Shown here one piece after another: positions 5,749 through 15,350 of a stretch of DNA of 64,000 nt (within the stretch, counting starts at the first letter, position 1; each line of letters starts with the position of its first letter). The notes under the pieces are model-generated. The model saw only the letters and a list, made by a program, of their open reading frames with translations, had not been told where the DNA came from and ran no database searches. Origin of the DNA: Sphingobacterium alkalisoli (GTDB lineage: Bacteria > Bacteroidota > Bacteroidia > Sphingobacteriales > Sphingobacteriaceae); NCBI RefSeq assembly GCF_005049105.1, contig NZ_SUKA01000002.1, forward strand, positions 1-64,000, in the 5' to 3' direction. The translations under genes and the position numbers were made by a program.

Positions 5749-8610
5749 ATGAGTTTATCAATAAATTTACGAGATCGCCTGAGACAGATGACAAGAGTGC
5801 ATTTTTTTACACTTACAGTGATCGTCGTTTTTACAACATTGGTGAGAGCGCAGCAGCCTCCGGTTTCGTTCCTTGGTGCAGGTGGTGGTCCTGGACACGC
5901 TACTAGCCAAACAGACGTTGATCTTTATACAGGGATGTTAAAAGCTTCCGTACCGGTGGGATCGGTTCAGGGGAGAGACCTTGCTATCCCTGTCTCTTTG
6001 AACTATACAGCAGGAAAGGGTGTTAGGGTTCAGGATTACGCTTCGGAGGTCGGTTTGGGTTGGCAGCTTTCCGCTAATTGTAATATTTCGAGAGTCGTCA
6101 GGGGTGCCCCTGATGATTTGAATACGGTAGGCTATTTAGGTAGTTATGGGGGGACTGGAAATGGTTGGGCGGACGAGCTGTTTAATTGGGGAACCTACGG
6201 TACTTCGTTGCCATCTAATATAGACGGGGGTGTGTACTATCCGACTGCGGATGGTGAACCGGACTTATTTATGATCTCTACGCCTTTCTTTAGTGCACAA
6301 TTTGTTTTCGATAAAGACGGAAACGCAATTTTCTCAAATTCCTCAGGCCTTTCGGTAACTCCGCATATCTTTTTCAATTCTGTACATTCTCCGGAGGGCT
6401 ATGGTTTTACCGTTATTGACGAATACGGCAACAAGTACCTGTTTGGCGGCACATCGGCGTATCAGGACTTAACAACAGCTAAACTACTGGGCGGTAATTC
6501 CTATACATTTAAGAGTACATGGTTTCTAAATAAGATCATTACTTATAATAACCGTGAAGAAATTACATTTATCTATCAGGCATCACCAAGTAATATGATT
6601 AAGAAGCATTATCATTCTTCGAAGTTACAGGTCGGTTCCGCGTGGCAGGCTAGGAGAGACGACTCTACGACAACTACGGTTCATTCTCCAAAATTAATTT
6701 CCAAAATCCAAACTTCGATCAGCGAGATCGCGTTTTTGTATACCTTCGACCGTTTGGATATTCCTAACGCGGGAAGGTTGAATACTATTCAGGTGCGTAG
6801 CCGTACGGGGCCCACGACAACGAAGCTACTACATACCTACCAGTTCAACACATCCTATTTTGGTGCACCTTCTACAGATAGAAACGTTCTAAGGCTGCGT
6901 CTAGATAATGTTAAGCTGATTGGTGGAGAGAATACGCCTGTCGGAGGCCTGCCCTACAAAACGTTTACTTACTTTAATACCTATCAATTGCCATCGCGTA
7001 AGTCTGACCATTTCGATTATTGGGGATATTATAACAATATGGCGAGTGGAGCAGACCCTTTAATGTTTACATCTCTTCGTAATCCAAATACAGATCGTAA
7101 CAAAGCGAATATCCTCACTAGGATCGATGATCTTGGAGGACTCAGTACAAGCATAAATTATGAACTAAACGAATACTACAGTTTCAATTTAGATAGGCAA
7201 TTCAGTGGGGGAGGGTTACGCGTGGAATCTATTACACGAAATGATCCCTCTAGTCAAGCAATGGTTACATCCTATATTTACGAAAACGAAACCAACTGGC
7301 GATCGTTCGGGCAGGCGTCCACGGACTCTTGGAGTAATTTGACGGTTGAATCGATGTATGGCAGCACGCCTTTGCTGTTAAATCTTTCAGAATCACTATC
7401 CAATGTATACGATATTAACGGCGTATTTATCGGTTATCTATTTGTGAAGACCATACTTCCCACCGGAGGCTATGTTGAATCGATTTTTAATACATTTGAT
7501 GCCTTTCCGGACATAGTTACAAACTGGAGCTATTCTGCCGGTTCCGGACCAATGATGCCGCCGAATGTCTTAGGAATTACCAGTTCAGCTTATAAGCGAG
7601 GTTTTTTGGTCTCGCAAACAACTTTTAATCAAGCGGGCGCAATTATAAGCGACGAATCTTATAACTACCAAACTTTCGGCGGTGTAAGAAGTAAGCATTC
7701 TTTTGGTTTTCAGGTTTTTCCGGTTTACTTCCAGTGGCCAGGCTATGACCTGAGCCGTTGGATAAAATATAACTACTGGACATGGAGGGAAAACTATAGG
7801 CTGCAAGGTGTAACACGTGTCGATATAGACCCTTCTAATAATAATTCGATATCTACCAGTATGCAATATACATATTCTCCCAATGCTTATTTTTTACCGC
7901 GCTCGACATCGACCATAAATTCAAAGGGAAATTTAATAACGAAGACAACTTATTATAGTGCAGATCCGATAACCCTGCTACCCGACGCCAGTAATCTAGC
8001 GGATTATGAAGCAAATTTAACACACAGACAGTCTAACGTGCTTGCTGCGCCATATTCCGAAGAAGTAACCTTGAATGGTAAAACGACGAAATCGGAAAAC
8101 AAGTATAGTAGGGTTGCCGGTACAAGCCCTCTTAAAGTACGTTTAACCAGTACGGAAAGCCGATTAGGTGGCACACTAGTGGACAAGATTGATTATACAT
8201 ACAATGCTATAGAAAATCTGGTTTCCTCACAGAAGCAATATGACGTGCCGACGGTGATTATTTATGGTTATAATAATACCTATCCTATAGCAGAAATCCA
8301 CAATGCAAGTTATGCAACGGTAGTAGCAGCTTTAGGAGGTGAAACTAGTGTAAATAATTTTGCAGCGAATTATGCGCCCACACCGGCACAGGTTACCGCT
8401 TTTTTAGCACCATTGCGTACCAACACGGCACTTGCTTCCGCTCTCGTCTCAACCAGTATTTATGAACCTGCTGTGGGCGTTATAAGCAAAACTGACCCGC
8501 TGGGGAAAACACTTTCATATGAATATGATGGTTTACTGCGTCTGCTGCGTATTCGGGATAATAACGGGTATATCATTGAGGAATACAAACACAACTATCG
8601 AATTAATTAA
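5749..8610 (+). CDS. Secreted YD-repeat scaffold protein (partner of downstream RHS protein)
   Basis: 953 residues. A signal peptide is visible from Met15 (MTRVHFFTLTVIVVFTTLVRA, then QQ), so either ATG could be used. The N-terminal domain has the SpvB/TcB-type opening found in these Bacteroidota proteins: DLYTGMLKASVPVGSV, IPVSLNYTAGKGV and EVGLGWQLSANCNISRVV. The middle is beta-rich. Only the end carries a recognisable YD repeat (TDPLGKTLSYEYDGLLRLLR). There is no RHS core and no toxin tip. The RHS gene begins 22 bp downstream, so the two are surely co-transcribed. I infer that this is the first half of a two-part shell, by analogy with TcB/TcC. It is not proven. Confidence 0.7.
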   Translation: MSLSINLRDRLRQMTRVHFFTLTVIVVFTTLVRAQQPPVSFLGAGGGPGHATSQTDVDLYTGMLKASVPVGSVQGRDLAIPVSLNYTAGKGVRVQDYASEVGLGWQLSANCNISRVVRGAPDDLNTVGYLGSYGGTGNGWADELFNWGTYGTSLPSNIDGGVYYPTADGEPDLFMISTPFFSAQFVFDKDGNAIFSNSSGLSVTPHIFFNSVHSPEGYGFTVIDEYGNKYLFGGTSAYQDLTTAKLLGGNSYTFKSTWFLNKIITYNNREEITFIYQASPSNMIKKHYHSSKLQVGSAWQARRDDSTTTTVHSPKLISKIQTSISEIAFLYTFDRLDIPNAGRLNTIQVRSRTGPTTTKLLHTYQFNTSYFGAPSTDRNVLRLRLDNVKLIGGENTPVGGLPYKTFTYFNTYQLPSRKSDHFDYWGYYNNMASGADPLMFTSLRNPNTDRNKANILTRIDDLGGLSTSINYELNEYYSFNLDRQFSGGGLRVESITRNDPSSQAMVTSYIYENETNWRSFGQASTDSWSNLTVESMYGSTPLLLNLSESLSNVYDINGVFIGYLFVKTILPTGGYVESIFNTFDAFPDIVTNWSYSAGSGPMMPPNVLGITSSAYKRGFLVSQTTFNQAGAIISDESYNYQTFGGVRSKHSFGFQVFPVYFQWPGYDLSRWIKYNYWTWRENYRLQGVTRVDIDPSNNNSISTSMQYTYSPNAYFLPRSTSTINSKGNLITKTTYYSADPITLLPDASNLADYEANLTHRQSNVLAAPYSEEVTLNGKTTKSENKYSRVAGTSPLKVRLTSTESRLGGTLVDKIDYTYNAIENLVSSQKQYDVPTVIIYGYNNTYPIAEIHNASYATVVAALGGETSVNNFAANYAPTPAQVTAFLAPLRTNTALASALVSTSIYEPAVGVISKTDPLGKTLSYEYDGLLRLLRIRDNNGYIIEEYKHNYRIN

Positions 8611-8632
8611 CAGCGTATAACTTTAGTAGTCT

Positions 8633-11600
8633 ATGAAAAGGATATATATAGGTTTTCGCCTAATAGCTTTATTAAGCTTGATCTCAGGGAAGATCGCGGC
8701 TCAAGGAACAAATCCAATTTTTACTAGCTATAGTGGACAATCCGAACTGTACGGCACCCAAAGTGTCACCCTATCGGCTGGTTTCGGGATTCCATTGGGC
8801 TATAGTGTGCTTATTCATGTTACGCCAAATAACGGTAGTAATGCGTATTCAAGTGATCGGAATTATGTATTAACGACCGCTTACAATACTCCTGTGGCGA
8901 CTTCGGTTGCTGATCCTACGGTACAGCAGGCTTCACGCCAGATAACCTACTACGATGGTTTCGGCCGGCCTGCACAACAGATCGCTATAAAAGGGTCGGT
9001 GACAAATAAGGATGTAGTGGTTCCCATTGTTTACGATACCTACGGTAGGCCATCAACCGGCTATCTTCCATATACAACAAATAGTGCCGGTAATGGATTC
9101 TTCAAGACTAATGCGGTCACTGAACAAAAGGCATTTTATACCGCAGGTATTTTTGGGCAGTCGACAAATAGCCATCCCTACTCAACAACGGTGTATGATT
9201 TATCTCCCCAGGCGAGGGTTAAAGAGCAGGGGACACCGGGTGCCCAATGGCAACCGCTAAGTGGCAGTATTCCAGGGTCAGGGCATACTGTAAAATTTGA
9301 AGGCATGGTAAACGGTGCCGGTATTCCACGATATATCGTTTCTCTGGATCCATCAAATACGCCTTCTTTGGTCAAGAATGGTGACTACGGGCATCATCAA
9401 TTGGTGATTGATATTGTAAAAGATCAAAATTGGTCAACTGGGGATGGAAAGATTGGAACTACTGAAAAGTTCACGGACAAAAGTGGAAGGGTGATACTGG
9501 AACGTGCGTTTACGCAAACCGGAACTACATTGGTCACGCTGTCCACTTATTATGTATATGATGACTGGGGCAGGTTAACCTTTATACTGCCGCCGGGAAC
9601 CGATCCCGACACCAGTACCCCTGATGCAAATAAGATTGGTACTTTTGGATATTCCTACCAATACGATAATTATGGACGGAAAGTAGAAGTGAAACAACCT
9701 GGAAAAGGGGTTGAATATTTTGTGTATAACAAACGTCATCAATTGGTAGCCTCGCAAGGGGCCAATCAACGCAATTTACATCAGTGGAAGGTTAATAAAT
9801 ACGATGCTCATGGAAGGGTAATCTCTACAGGTACGTGGACAAATAATAATTTGGCGATATCACGTATTGCACTTCAGACTGTTTTAGACGGACAGACGGT
9901 ATTTTGGGAGTCGCGAAATTCAAATGTAAGTACGCACGGATATACAAACATATCGTGGCCTACGAATACTTCATCTTATGATTTGATAAATTACTACGAC
10001 ACATATGATATAGCTGGCCTACCGGCGAACTTCGCATTCCAAAGCTATACAGGAAATGTACAGATCACCAAGGCGCCCGGTATGCTAACGGGCAGTAAAA
10101 CTTGGTCAATGAATAGTACCACTACGGCACTCTGGTCTGCGATTTATTATGATCTAAATGGGCAGGTAATTCAAATGCAGGCAGGGAATCACCTCGGCGG
10201 GCGCGAGGTAGTTAACAATAGCTATAATTTTGTTGGCGAATTGATTAGTGCCGAAAGAACACACTACAATCCGAGTTCTGCTTTACTGCTGACGGTTAAG
10301 AATACACACGAGTATGACCCTACGGGCCGCTTGCTTAACGTCAAGCAGAAAATCAATACACAGGATCAGGTTACCTTGGCTGCGTATACATACAATGAAC
10401 TTGGACAGGTGGTCGACAAGAAGCTCCATCAGAAGCAGGGGCAAACCAAGTACCTACAAAGTATAGACTACCGTTATAACGAGAAGGGGCAGCTCAAATC
10501 GATTAATGATCCTGATTTGGTTGGCACATCTGCTCTCAATGACGGGGATAATGACAGTAATCTGGATCTCTTTGGATTGCAGATCGCTTACCATGAAGAC
10601 CCTATTGCTCCACAATACAACGGAAATATTGCCAATATCCGCTGGAAGACCAGTAAGGTTCCGGCGCAATCCGTAGCCCCACCAAAAATGGGATACCAAT
10701 ACCGCTACGATGATCTCAATAGGATGACATCGGCGATATCTGAACAGGGAGGTACAGTGGATAATGCGCATAATGAAACTTTGTCGTATGATATTAACGG
10801 TAATATAAACAGTTTACAGCGCAATGCTTTTACGGGAGGTTCTGTTCAGCAGATCGATAACCTGGCCTTTACTTATGACGGCTACCGGACCAAAAAGATC
10901 GATGACCTCAGTACGTCGGCGAGTAAACAGCTTGGTTACGATGATAAGGTAAAAGTGGCTGAAGAACATTTTTACGATGCCGAGGGCAACATGATACAGG
11001 ACCTCAATAAAGCCATCAGTCTTACCTACAATGATTTTAATTTGATCAATCAGGTGAGCTTCGGTACAAATCACAAGCTGGAGATACTGTATGATCGTAC
11101 TGGAAAAAAACTACAAGCAAAGTATACGAATGGGGCAAGTGTCTATACAATTGACTATTTGGATGGGATTCAGTACCAGCAAGGGCAGATCGCTTTTATC
11201 CATACAGGAGAAGGCAGGGCCAGACTGAGTGGCACAACTTACACTTATGAATATGATATCAAGGATCATCTGAATAACGTGCGTGTTACCTTTATACCTG
11301 ATCCGGCAAATGTTAACCAAACGGTTGCCAAGGTTATACAGCAGAACAGTTATTATGCTTACGGACTGCCAATGTACGGTGATGCTAATCTCCATCTATC
11401 ATATATTTCGGGAGAGAAAAGTAAATTCTTATATTCGGACAAGGAATTGTATGATCAGGGTGGGTTAAATTGGTTTGACCATGGATCACGGATGTATGAT
11501 CCTGCTATTGGGCGTTGGTCTGCAATGGATCCGGCGACACAGTTTGCGAATCCGTATCTGGCAATGGGGAATAATCCTGCGTTGTATGTAGATCCGAATG

Positions 11601-12493
11601 GGGAGTTTATTTTTGCTATTCCTGCATTAGCATATTTGGCTAAAGCTATCGCAATAGGAGTTGGGATGAGCGCGCTTAGTTATGCAGCAGAAACATCTAT
11701 GAGTGACGGAGGATTTGACAACTGGAATTGGGGGCAGTTCGGCAAAAGTGTCGCTATAGGTGCTGCTTCCGGTGCGGTCAGTTTTGGAATCGGTTCCGCT
11801 GCTGGTGCTATTGGTGGTGCTATTGGACAAACTGGAGGTGCTATTTTTCAAACGTTGGGTCATAGCGCATGGAACGGAGCTGTTTCTTCCATAAATGGGG
11901 GGAGTTTTTGGACGGGGGCAATTACCGGCGCGGCTAGTAATATTATTGCTGGTGCAACTTCGGGTATATCTCCGGCTGGTCAAATCCTCACCTCTGCAGT
12001 ATCGGGTGGAGTTGCGTCAGGATTGTCAGGTGGTAGCTTTTGGCAAGGTGCTTCGACCGGAGCAATTGTTGCTGGGGCTAATCATTTGTTGCATAATCCA
12101 ACCAGTCAGCAAGAAGGAGATGACCCTAATCCCAATAGAAATCCTAATCAAGACAGACCTTTGACTCCTGGTGAAATTAAGCAAATCCAAAGACAAGGAT
12201 GGGGACATGGGGATAAAAGTATGAATGGTAGAGGAGGAGGACGTAACGATTTATGGGTAGATAAAAAAGGCAATGTCTATGAAAAACCTAAATATGGTAA
12301 AGGTGTAATGGGAGAATGGACAGGATATAATCTCAAAAATTTGTCAGTACAGGTTGGTATAGGAGCTTCTTTATTTTATGGAACATATAAACTACTGAAT
12401 CAATTTAATAGATTTGCAACACCTTTTATAATGAACATAACAATCATGAATCTCGACCCACGTTCTCAATATCAACAAGGTGGTAAATTATAG
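8633..12493 (+). CDS. RHS repeat protein with DUF6443 N-terminus and polymorphic-toxin-like tip
   Basis: 1286 residues. Signal peptide (residues 1-24, ending KIAAQ); DUF6443-type N-terminal domain (about 60-170) with QQASRQITYYDGFGRPAQQ; YD repeats (about 230-920); RHS core (about 922-992) with YDPAIGRWSAMDP and MGNNPALYVDPNGE. The tip (993-1286) starts with a Gly/Ala/Ser-rich hydrophobic segment and then LTPGEIKQIQRQGWGHGDK, followed by DLWVDKKGNVYEKPKYGKG and GEWTGYN. This resembles polymorphic toxin type 33 (Ntox33) as I recall it. About 46 residues follow with a possible membrane helix. Four small genes downstream look like immunity genes. Export and surface display are inferred. Confidence 0.85.
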   Translation: MKRIYIGFRLIALLSLISGKIAAQGTNPIFTSYSGQSELYGTQSVTLSAGFGIPLGYSVLIHVTPNNGSNAYSSDRNYVLTTAYNTPVATSVADPTVQQASRQITYYDGFGRPAQQIAIKGSVTNKDVVVPIVYDTYGRPSTGYLPYTTNSAGNGFFKTNAVTEQKAFYTAGIFGQSTNSHPYSTTVYDLSPQARVKEQGTPGAQWQPLSGSIPGSGHTVKFEGMVNGAGIPRYIVSLDPSNTPSLVKNGDYGHHQLVIDIVKDQNWSTGDGKIGTTEKFTDKSGRVILERAFTQTGTTLVTLSTYYVYDDWGRLTFILPPGTDPDTSTPDANKIGTFGYSYQYDNYGRKVEVKQPGKGVEYFVYNKRHQLVASQGANQRNLHQWKVNKYDAHGRVISTGTWTNNNLAISRIALQTVLDGQTVFWESRNSNVSTHGYTNISWPTNTSSYDLINYYDTYDIAGLPANFAFQSYTGNVQITKAPGMLTGSKTWSMNSTTTALWSAIYYDLNGQVIQMQAGNHLGGREVVNNSYNFVGELISAERTHYNPSSALLLTVKNTHEYDPTGRLLNVKQKINTQDQVTLAAYTYNELGQVVDKKLHQKQGQTKYLQSIDYRYNEKGQLKSINDPDLVGTSALNDGDNDSNLDLFGLQIAYHEDPIAPQYNGNIANIRWKTSKVPAQSVAPPKMGYQYRYDDLNRMTSAISEQGGTVDNAHNETLSYDINGNINSLQRNAFTGGSVQQIDNLAFTYDGYRTKKIDDLSTSASKQLGYDDKVKVAEEHFYDAEGNMIQDLNKAISLTYNDFNLINQVSFGTNHKLEILYDRTGKKLQAKYTNGASVYTIDYLDGIQYQQGQIAFIHTGEGRARLSGTTYTYEYDIKDHLNNVRVTFIPDPANVNQTVAKVIQQNSYYAYGLPMYGDANLHLSYISGEKSKFLYSDKELYDQGGLNWFDHGSRMYDPAIGRWSAMDPATQFANPYLAMGNNPALYVDPNGEFIFAIPALAYLAKAIAIGVGMSALSYAAETSMSDGGFDNWNWGQFGKSVAIGAASGAVSFGIGSAAGAIGGAIGQTGGAIFQTLGHSAWNGAVSSINGGSFWTGAITGAASNIIAGATSGISPAGQILTSAVSGGVASGLSGGSFWQGASTGAIVAGANHLLHNPTSQQEGDDPNPNRNPNQDRPLTPGEIKQIQRQGWGHGDKSMNGRGGGRNDLWVDKKGNVYEKPKYGKGVMGEWTGYNLKNLSVQVGIGASLFYGTYKLLNQFNRFATPFIMNITIMNLDPRSQYQQGGKL

Positions 12494-12574
12494 TTGGCGA
12501 AAGGTATAAAAGAGAATGGTTATAGATATTAGTCTCCGTCAGAAATTATTATTTAACAGAATTTAATACAGGTT

Positions 12575-13024
12575 ATGGTTGCAGATAATTACATTAATCT
12601 TAGCTTTATTATCAGGGGATACAACGATTTAAGTCATATGGAAATCTCGAGATCTTTGGAGCTAGATCCTCAGAAGGTTTATGTCAAAGGAGAGCCGATG
12701 AGCATAAATAATCCTAGAAAATCTAAAAACAATGGATGGATTTACGGAACATCCTATGATAATCGGGCTAGTTTTGAGGAGCAGTTGAATAAAATCTTAG
12801 ATGTGTTGGAGCCCAAAATGTCTATATTGAAGGGATATGCAAAAAAATATGAATGTGAATTTTCGTGCGCAATCTTCTTATTGGAAGATCTGCCAAGTAA
12901 TCCAGTTATAAAGTTCAATCAAAGGTACAATGATTTCGTAAGAGAAGTAGATGCAGAATTCGATTTTGATATTTATTACCCTCCTTTGCTTGATGAAAGT
13001 CATATTGTCTACGAAGAAGATTAG
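12575..13024 (+). CDS. DUF4279 family protein, candidate immunity protein
   Basis: 149 residues, cytosolic, acidic. The order NYINLSFIIRGY, ISRSLELDPQKVYVKGE, NNGWIYGTSY, LDVLEPKMSILKGY and FNQRYNDFVREVDAEFDFDIY matches DUF4279, a family often seen directly after RHS toxin genes. It lies 81 bp after the RHS gene and is followed by a diverged paralogue. It is AT-rich relative to the RHS body. I infer a role in neutralising the upstream tip or another, lost tip. Its first 48 bp recur in the relic at 14539. Confidence 0.75.
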   Translation: MVADNYINLSFIIRGYNDLSHMEISRSLELDPQKVYVKGEPMSINNPRKSKNNGWIYGTSYDNRASFEEQLNKILDVLEPKMSILKGYAKKYECEFSCAIFLLEDLPSNPVIKFNQRYNDFVREVDAEFDFDIYYPPLLDESHIVYEED

Positions 13025-13093
13025 CAAATGCATCTGCGCGACCTTGCATCAGTTTTTGGATTTTATTAAAATTTTAAAAGTTACTATAAATAC

Positions 13094-13555
13094 ATGGATA
13101 AAAATTATGTGAATCTAAGTTTTTGTATTTGGGGCTACGAAGATGTCAGTGATATGATTATATCCGCGTCCTTGGCTCTAAAGCCTCAAAAAGTATATAC
13201 CAAAGGGTTGTTAATAGACGGGGACCCGCCGCTTTTAGCGGAGTACAATGGTTGGATATTTGGTATGGCATTTTCTAATAAGGATCCGTTTGAAGTACAA
13301 ATGAATAAAATTTTGGATGCATTGGAACCTAAAACGTCTATTTTAAAAGTTTATACACAAAAATATCATTGTGAATTTTTAGGTTTAATTTTTTTAAACA
13401 CTCGTGAAGAAAGCGCTCCATGGATACATTTTGATAAGCGATATAATGCTTTTATACGGGAGCTCGATGTCAAATTCAACCTGAATATTTGCTTTTCTTC
13501 TGCCGACAACCGTATTGAATCCTATTATCGATACGGAAGTTATAATAGCAAATAG
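13094..13555 (+). CDS. Second DUF4279 paralogue, candidate immunity protein
   Basis: 153 residues, same layout as the preceding gene: NYVNLSFCIWGYED, ASLALKPQKVYTKG, YNGWIFGMAF, LDALEPKTSILKVY and FDKRYNAFIRELDVKFNLNI. The paralogues are clearly related but diverged, so the duplication is not recent. The C-terminus differs and is rich in Tyr and Ser. The 3' third is duplicated nearly perfectly at 14587-14765. It is probably an immunity protein of different specificity from its neighbour. Confidence 0.75.
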   Translation: MDKNYVNLSFCIWGYEDVSDMIISASLALKPQKVYTKGLLIDGDPPLLAEYNGWIFGMAFSNKDPFEVQMNKILDALEPKTSILKVYTQKYHCEFLGLIFLNTREESAPWIHFDKRYNAFIRELDVKFNLNICFSSADNRIESYYRYGSYNSK

Positions 13556-13619
13556 AATCGCTATATGGACGTGTAAATCAATCTGGATATAGTTTTTATT
13601 ATTATATTTTTAAGTAAAG

Positions 13620-13886
13620 TTGATGAAAATACAAAGAGCAATACAAGTATATCGGAAAAACGATGAATTAAATATAGATATGTATATTATATCACTTGAC
13701 GCGGATGGCATACTCAATATATTAGACGATTTAATTCTAAATGAAGATGATTTTCCAGATGAAATTTACGACCCCTATACCTTAACAGAAAGTCAGGTTA
13801 AAAAGTTAATTCCATTTTTAGATAAGCCATTGTCTTTAGATTTTGAAAACAATTTATATGAACTTTCTTGTTATGAGGTGAAGTGA
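13620..13886 (+). CDS. Small acidic protein, candidate immunity protein
   Basis: 88 residues, acidic, no signal peptide or membrane segment. The sequence RAIQVYRKNDELNIDMYI, then DDFPDEIYDPYTLTESQVKKLIP, looks like a small immunity-type fold. I vaguely associate it with DUF7683-like proteins but would not rely on that. It lies between DUF4279 genes and another unknown gene in the immunity array behind the RHS tip, and the stop is 16 bp before the next start. AT-rich like its neighbours. Confidence 0.55.
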   Translation: MMKIQRAIQVYRKNDELNIDMYIISLDADGILNILDDLILNEDDFPDEIYDPYTLTESQVKKLIPFLDKPLSLDFENNLYELSCYEVK

Positions 13887-13902
13887 TAGATGAATTCTTG
13901 AT

Positions 13903-14487
13903 ATGATATCCTTTATTCCAGATACCCTGGCAGTTCTACCTTATGATCGAACATATTATATTGATTTTTTAAACGATGATAACATTAGTTCTCACTGGCA
14001 AGGTATTTCTTTTCAATTATATAGAGATAGAGACTGTTCTTTTACAGAGTTTCTCAATACCTATCGTTCATTGTTTGAAGATGTGGTAATAAGGTTTGGT
14101 AGGGAAGATAGATGGATTGTAAACCATGATGATAAAGATATGCCTTGGTTCCCGACTAATGCCAAAACTCTCGTTAATTTACGTTTACTGTTTAAGCAAA
14201 ATAACATATCGAATAATTTCAAAGGGTATTTAACTTTTACAGGAGAGGACTTGATCGTTTATTCCGAAGACATTATTTCTTATCCTTATAAAGTATTTGA
14301 TGAAGATGGTATATTATATAAAAATTTAGATATTTCGCACAATGAGCTACCGCTTATAATCAAGATATCAGGTCATTTGAATATCGATTTTATTTCTACT
14401 GATAAGCTTATATTAAGATCGTTAGTGAATGAATACTCGCAAAAATTTGTCATCAAGGAATATTGGGGAAGCGAGATATGGAATTAA
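13903..14487 (+). CDS. Unknown cytosolic protein, candidate immunity protein
   Basis: 194 residues, not recognised. No signal peptide or membrane helix. The protein is acidic and aromatic-rich, with features such as SSHWQGISFQLYRD, REDRWIVNHDDKDMPWFP and FKGYLTFTGEDLIVYSEDI. It starts 16 bp after the 88-residue gene, so the two probably form one cassette. Position in an AT-rich array directly after an RHS toxin gene is the only clue to an immunity role. The two could belong to a toxin tip that has since been replaced. Confidence 0.5.
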   Translation: MISFIPDTLAVLPYDRTYYIDFLNDDNISSHWQGISFQLYRDRDCSFTEFLNTYRSLFEDVVIRFGREDRWIVNHDDKDMPWFPTNAKTLVNLRLLFKQNNISNNFKGYLTFTGEDLIVYSEDIISYPYKVFDEDGILYKNLDISHNELPLIIKISGHLNIDFISTDKLILRSLVNEYSQKFVIKEYWGSEIWN

Positions 14488-14530
14488 TTACGCAATTAAA
14501 AAGATTCGGTTGATCTCATGGAGATAAAAT

Positions 14531-14768
14531 TACAGGGTATGGTTGCAGATAATTACATTAATCTTAGCTTTATTATCAGGGGATATTTTTAAACACTCGT
14601 GAAGAAAGCGCTCCATGGATACATTTTGATAAGCGATATAACGCTTTTATACGGGAGCTCGATGTCAAATTCAACCTGAATATTTGCTTTTCTTCTGCCG
14701 ATAACCGTATTGAATCCTATTATCGATACGGAAGTTATAATAGCAAATAGAATCGCTATATGGGCGTT
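14531..14768 (+). pseudogene. Recombined relic of the two DUF4279 immunity genes
   Basis: Bases 14539-14586 copy the start of the gene at 12575 (ATG, then MVADNYINLSFIIRGY). At about 14585 the sequence jumps to the 3' part of the gene at 13094 and follows it, with three differences I can see, to its stop and some 15 bp beyond. The junction is out of frame: reading from the ATG gives only 17 codons before TAA at 14590. This is what an internal deletion in a second copy of the two-gene cassette would leave. The high identity implies a recent event. Confidence 0.85.
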
Positions 14769-14825
14769 AACAATGCCAGCTTCTGAACAACCTCGTGATT
14801 GGAAAAGAAGCGCTTGCCAAATTTA

Positions 14826-14856
14826 GAACGCCTTACTAAAATAGGCCGTTTTTCGT
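14826..14856 (+). terminator. Probable terminator after the immunity array
   Basis: AACGCCT (14827-14833) pairs with AGGCCGTT (14843-14850) with one bulged base, followed by a T run. Its upstream flank (14810-14832) is nearly identical to 1995-2018 in front of the terminator at 2012. It lies about 70 bp before the T2SS pseudopilin gene. Confidence 0.55.
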
Positions 14857-14927
14857 GATATTTTGTTTAGGCTTCTTTACATTTTTTCCTATCTTCGTTT
14901 GCAGTAATTATGCTATTAACGTTAGTT

Positions 14928-15350
14928 ATGAATAAGACAGATTTTAGGAAGCTGAAACTTAAGGCCTATACACTTACGGAGGTATTGGTAGTGTTGGTTA
15001 TCATCGGGATTTTGATTCTCCTGGCACTCCCCAATCTACTTCCTCTGATTACCAAAGCGAAAAGTACGGAAGCTAAGATGCAACTGCAACATGTGCAGAC
15101 ACTGCAGCAGAACCATTTTTACGAAAAATCGAAATACAGTGCTAACCTGGAAGAAATTGGCTTTATACAGGAAAAGCTCAGTACAGATGGCAATGACGGC
15201 AAAGCAAATTACCGTATAGACGTGGTGAAAGCCGACCATAATTCCTTCGTGGCACGGGCTACGGCGGTGGTGGATTTCGATGGCGATGGTACGTTCAACG
15301 TCTGGGAAATCGACCAGGACAAGAATTTACGGGAAGTGACCGCCGACTAG
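14928..15350 (+). CDS. gspG: Type II secretion major pseudopilin (GspG-like)
   Basis: A prepilin-type N-terminus is clear: a basic leader ending KLKA, cleavage before Tyr, then YTLTEVLVVLVIIGILILL with Glu at +5 as required for methylation and assembly. The C-terminal globular part has FDGDGTFNVWEID, resembling the calcium-binding C-terminus of GspG. I chose the ATG at 14928 (140 residues), which gives a 14-residue leader; an ATG at 14910 would add six residues. First gene of a plus-strand T2SS operon. Its stop overlaps the GTG of the peptidase gene. A TATCTTCG box at about 14889 may be the -7 element of its promoter. Confidence 0.85.
   Translation: MNKTDFRKLKLKAYTLTEVLVVLVIIGILILLALPNLLPLITKAKSTEAKMQLQHVQTLQQNHFYEKSKYSANLEEIGFIQEKLSTDGNDGKANYRIDVVKADHNSFVARATAVVDFDGDGTFNVWEIDQDKNLREVTAD

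Noticed and set aside
10454..11983. Minus-strand open frames of 86-118 codons opposite the RHS gene at 8633
   Set aside because: They are antisense shadows of a repetitive coding region, without signals or recognisable sequence.
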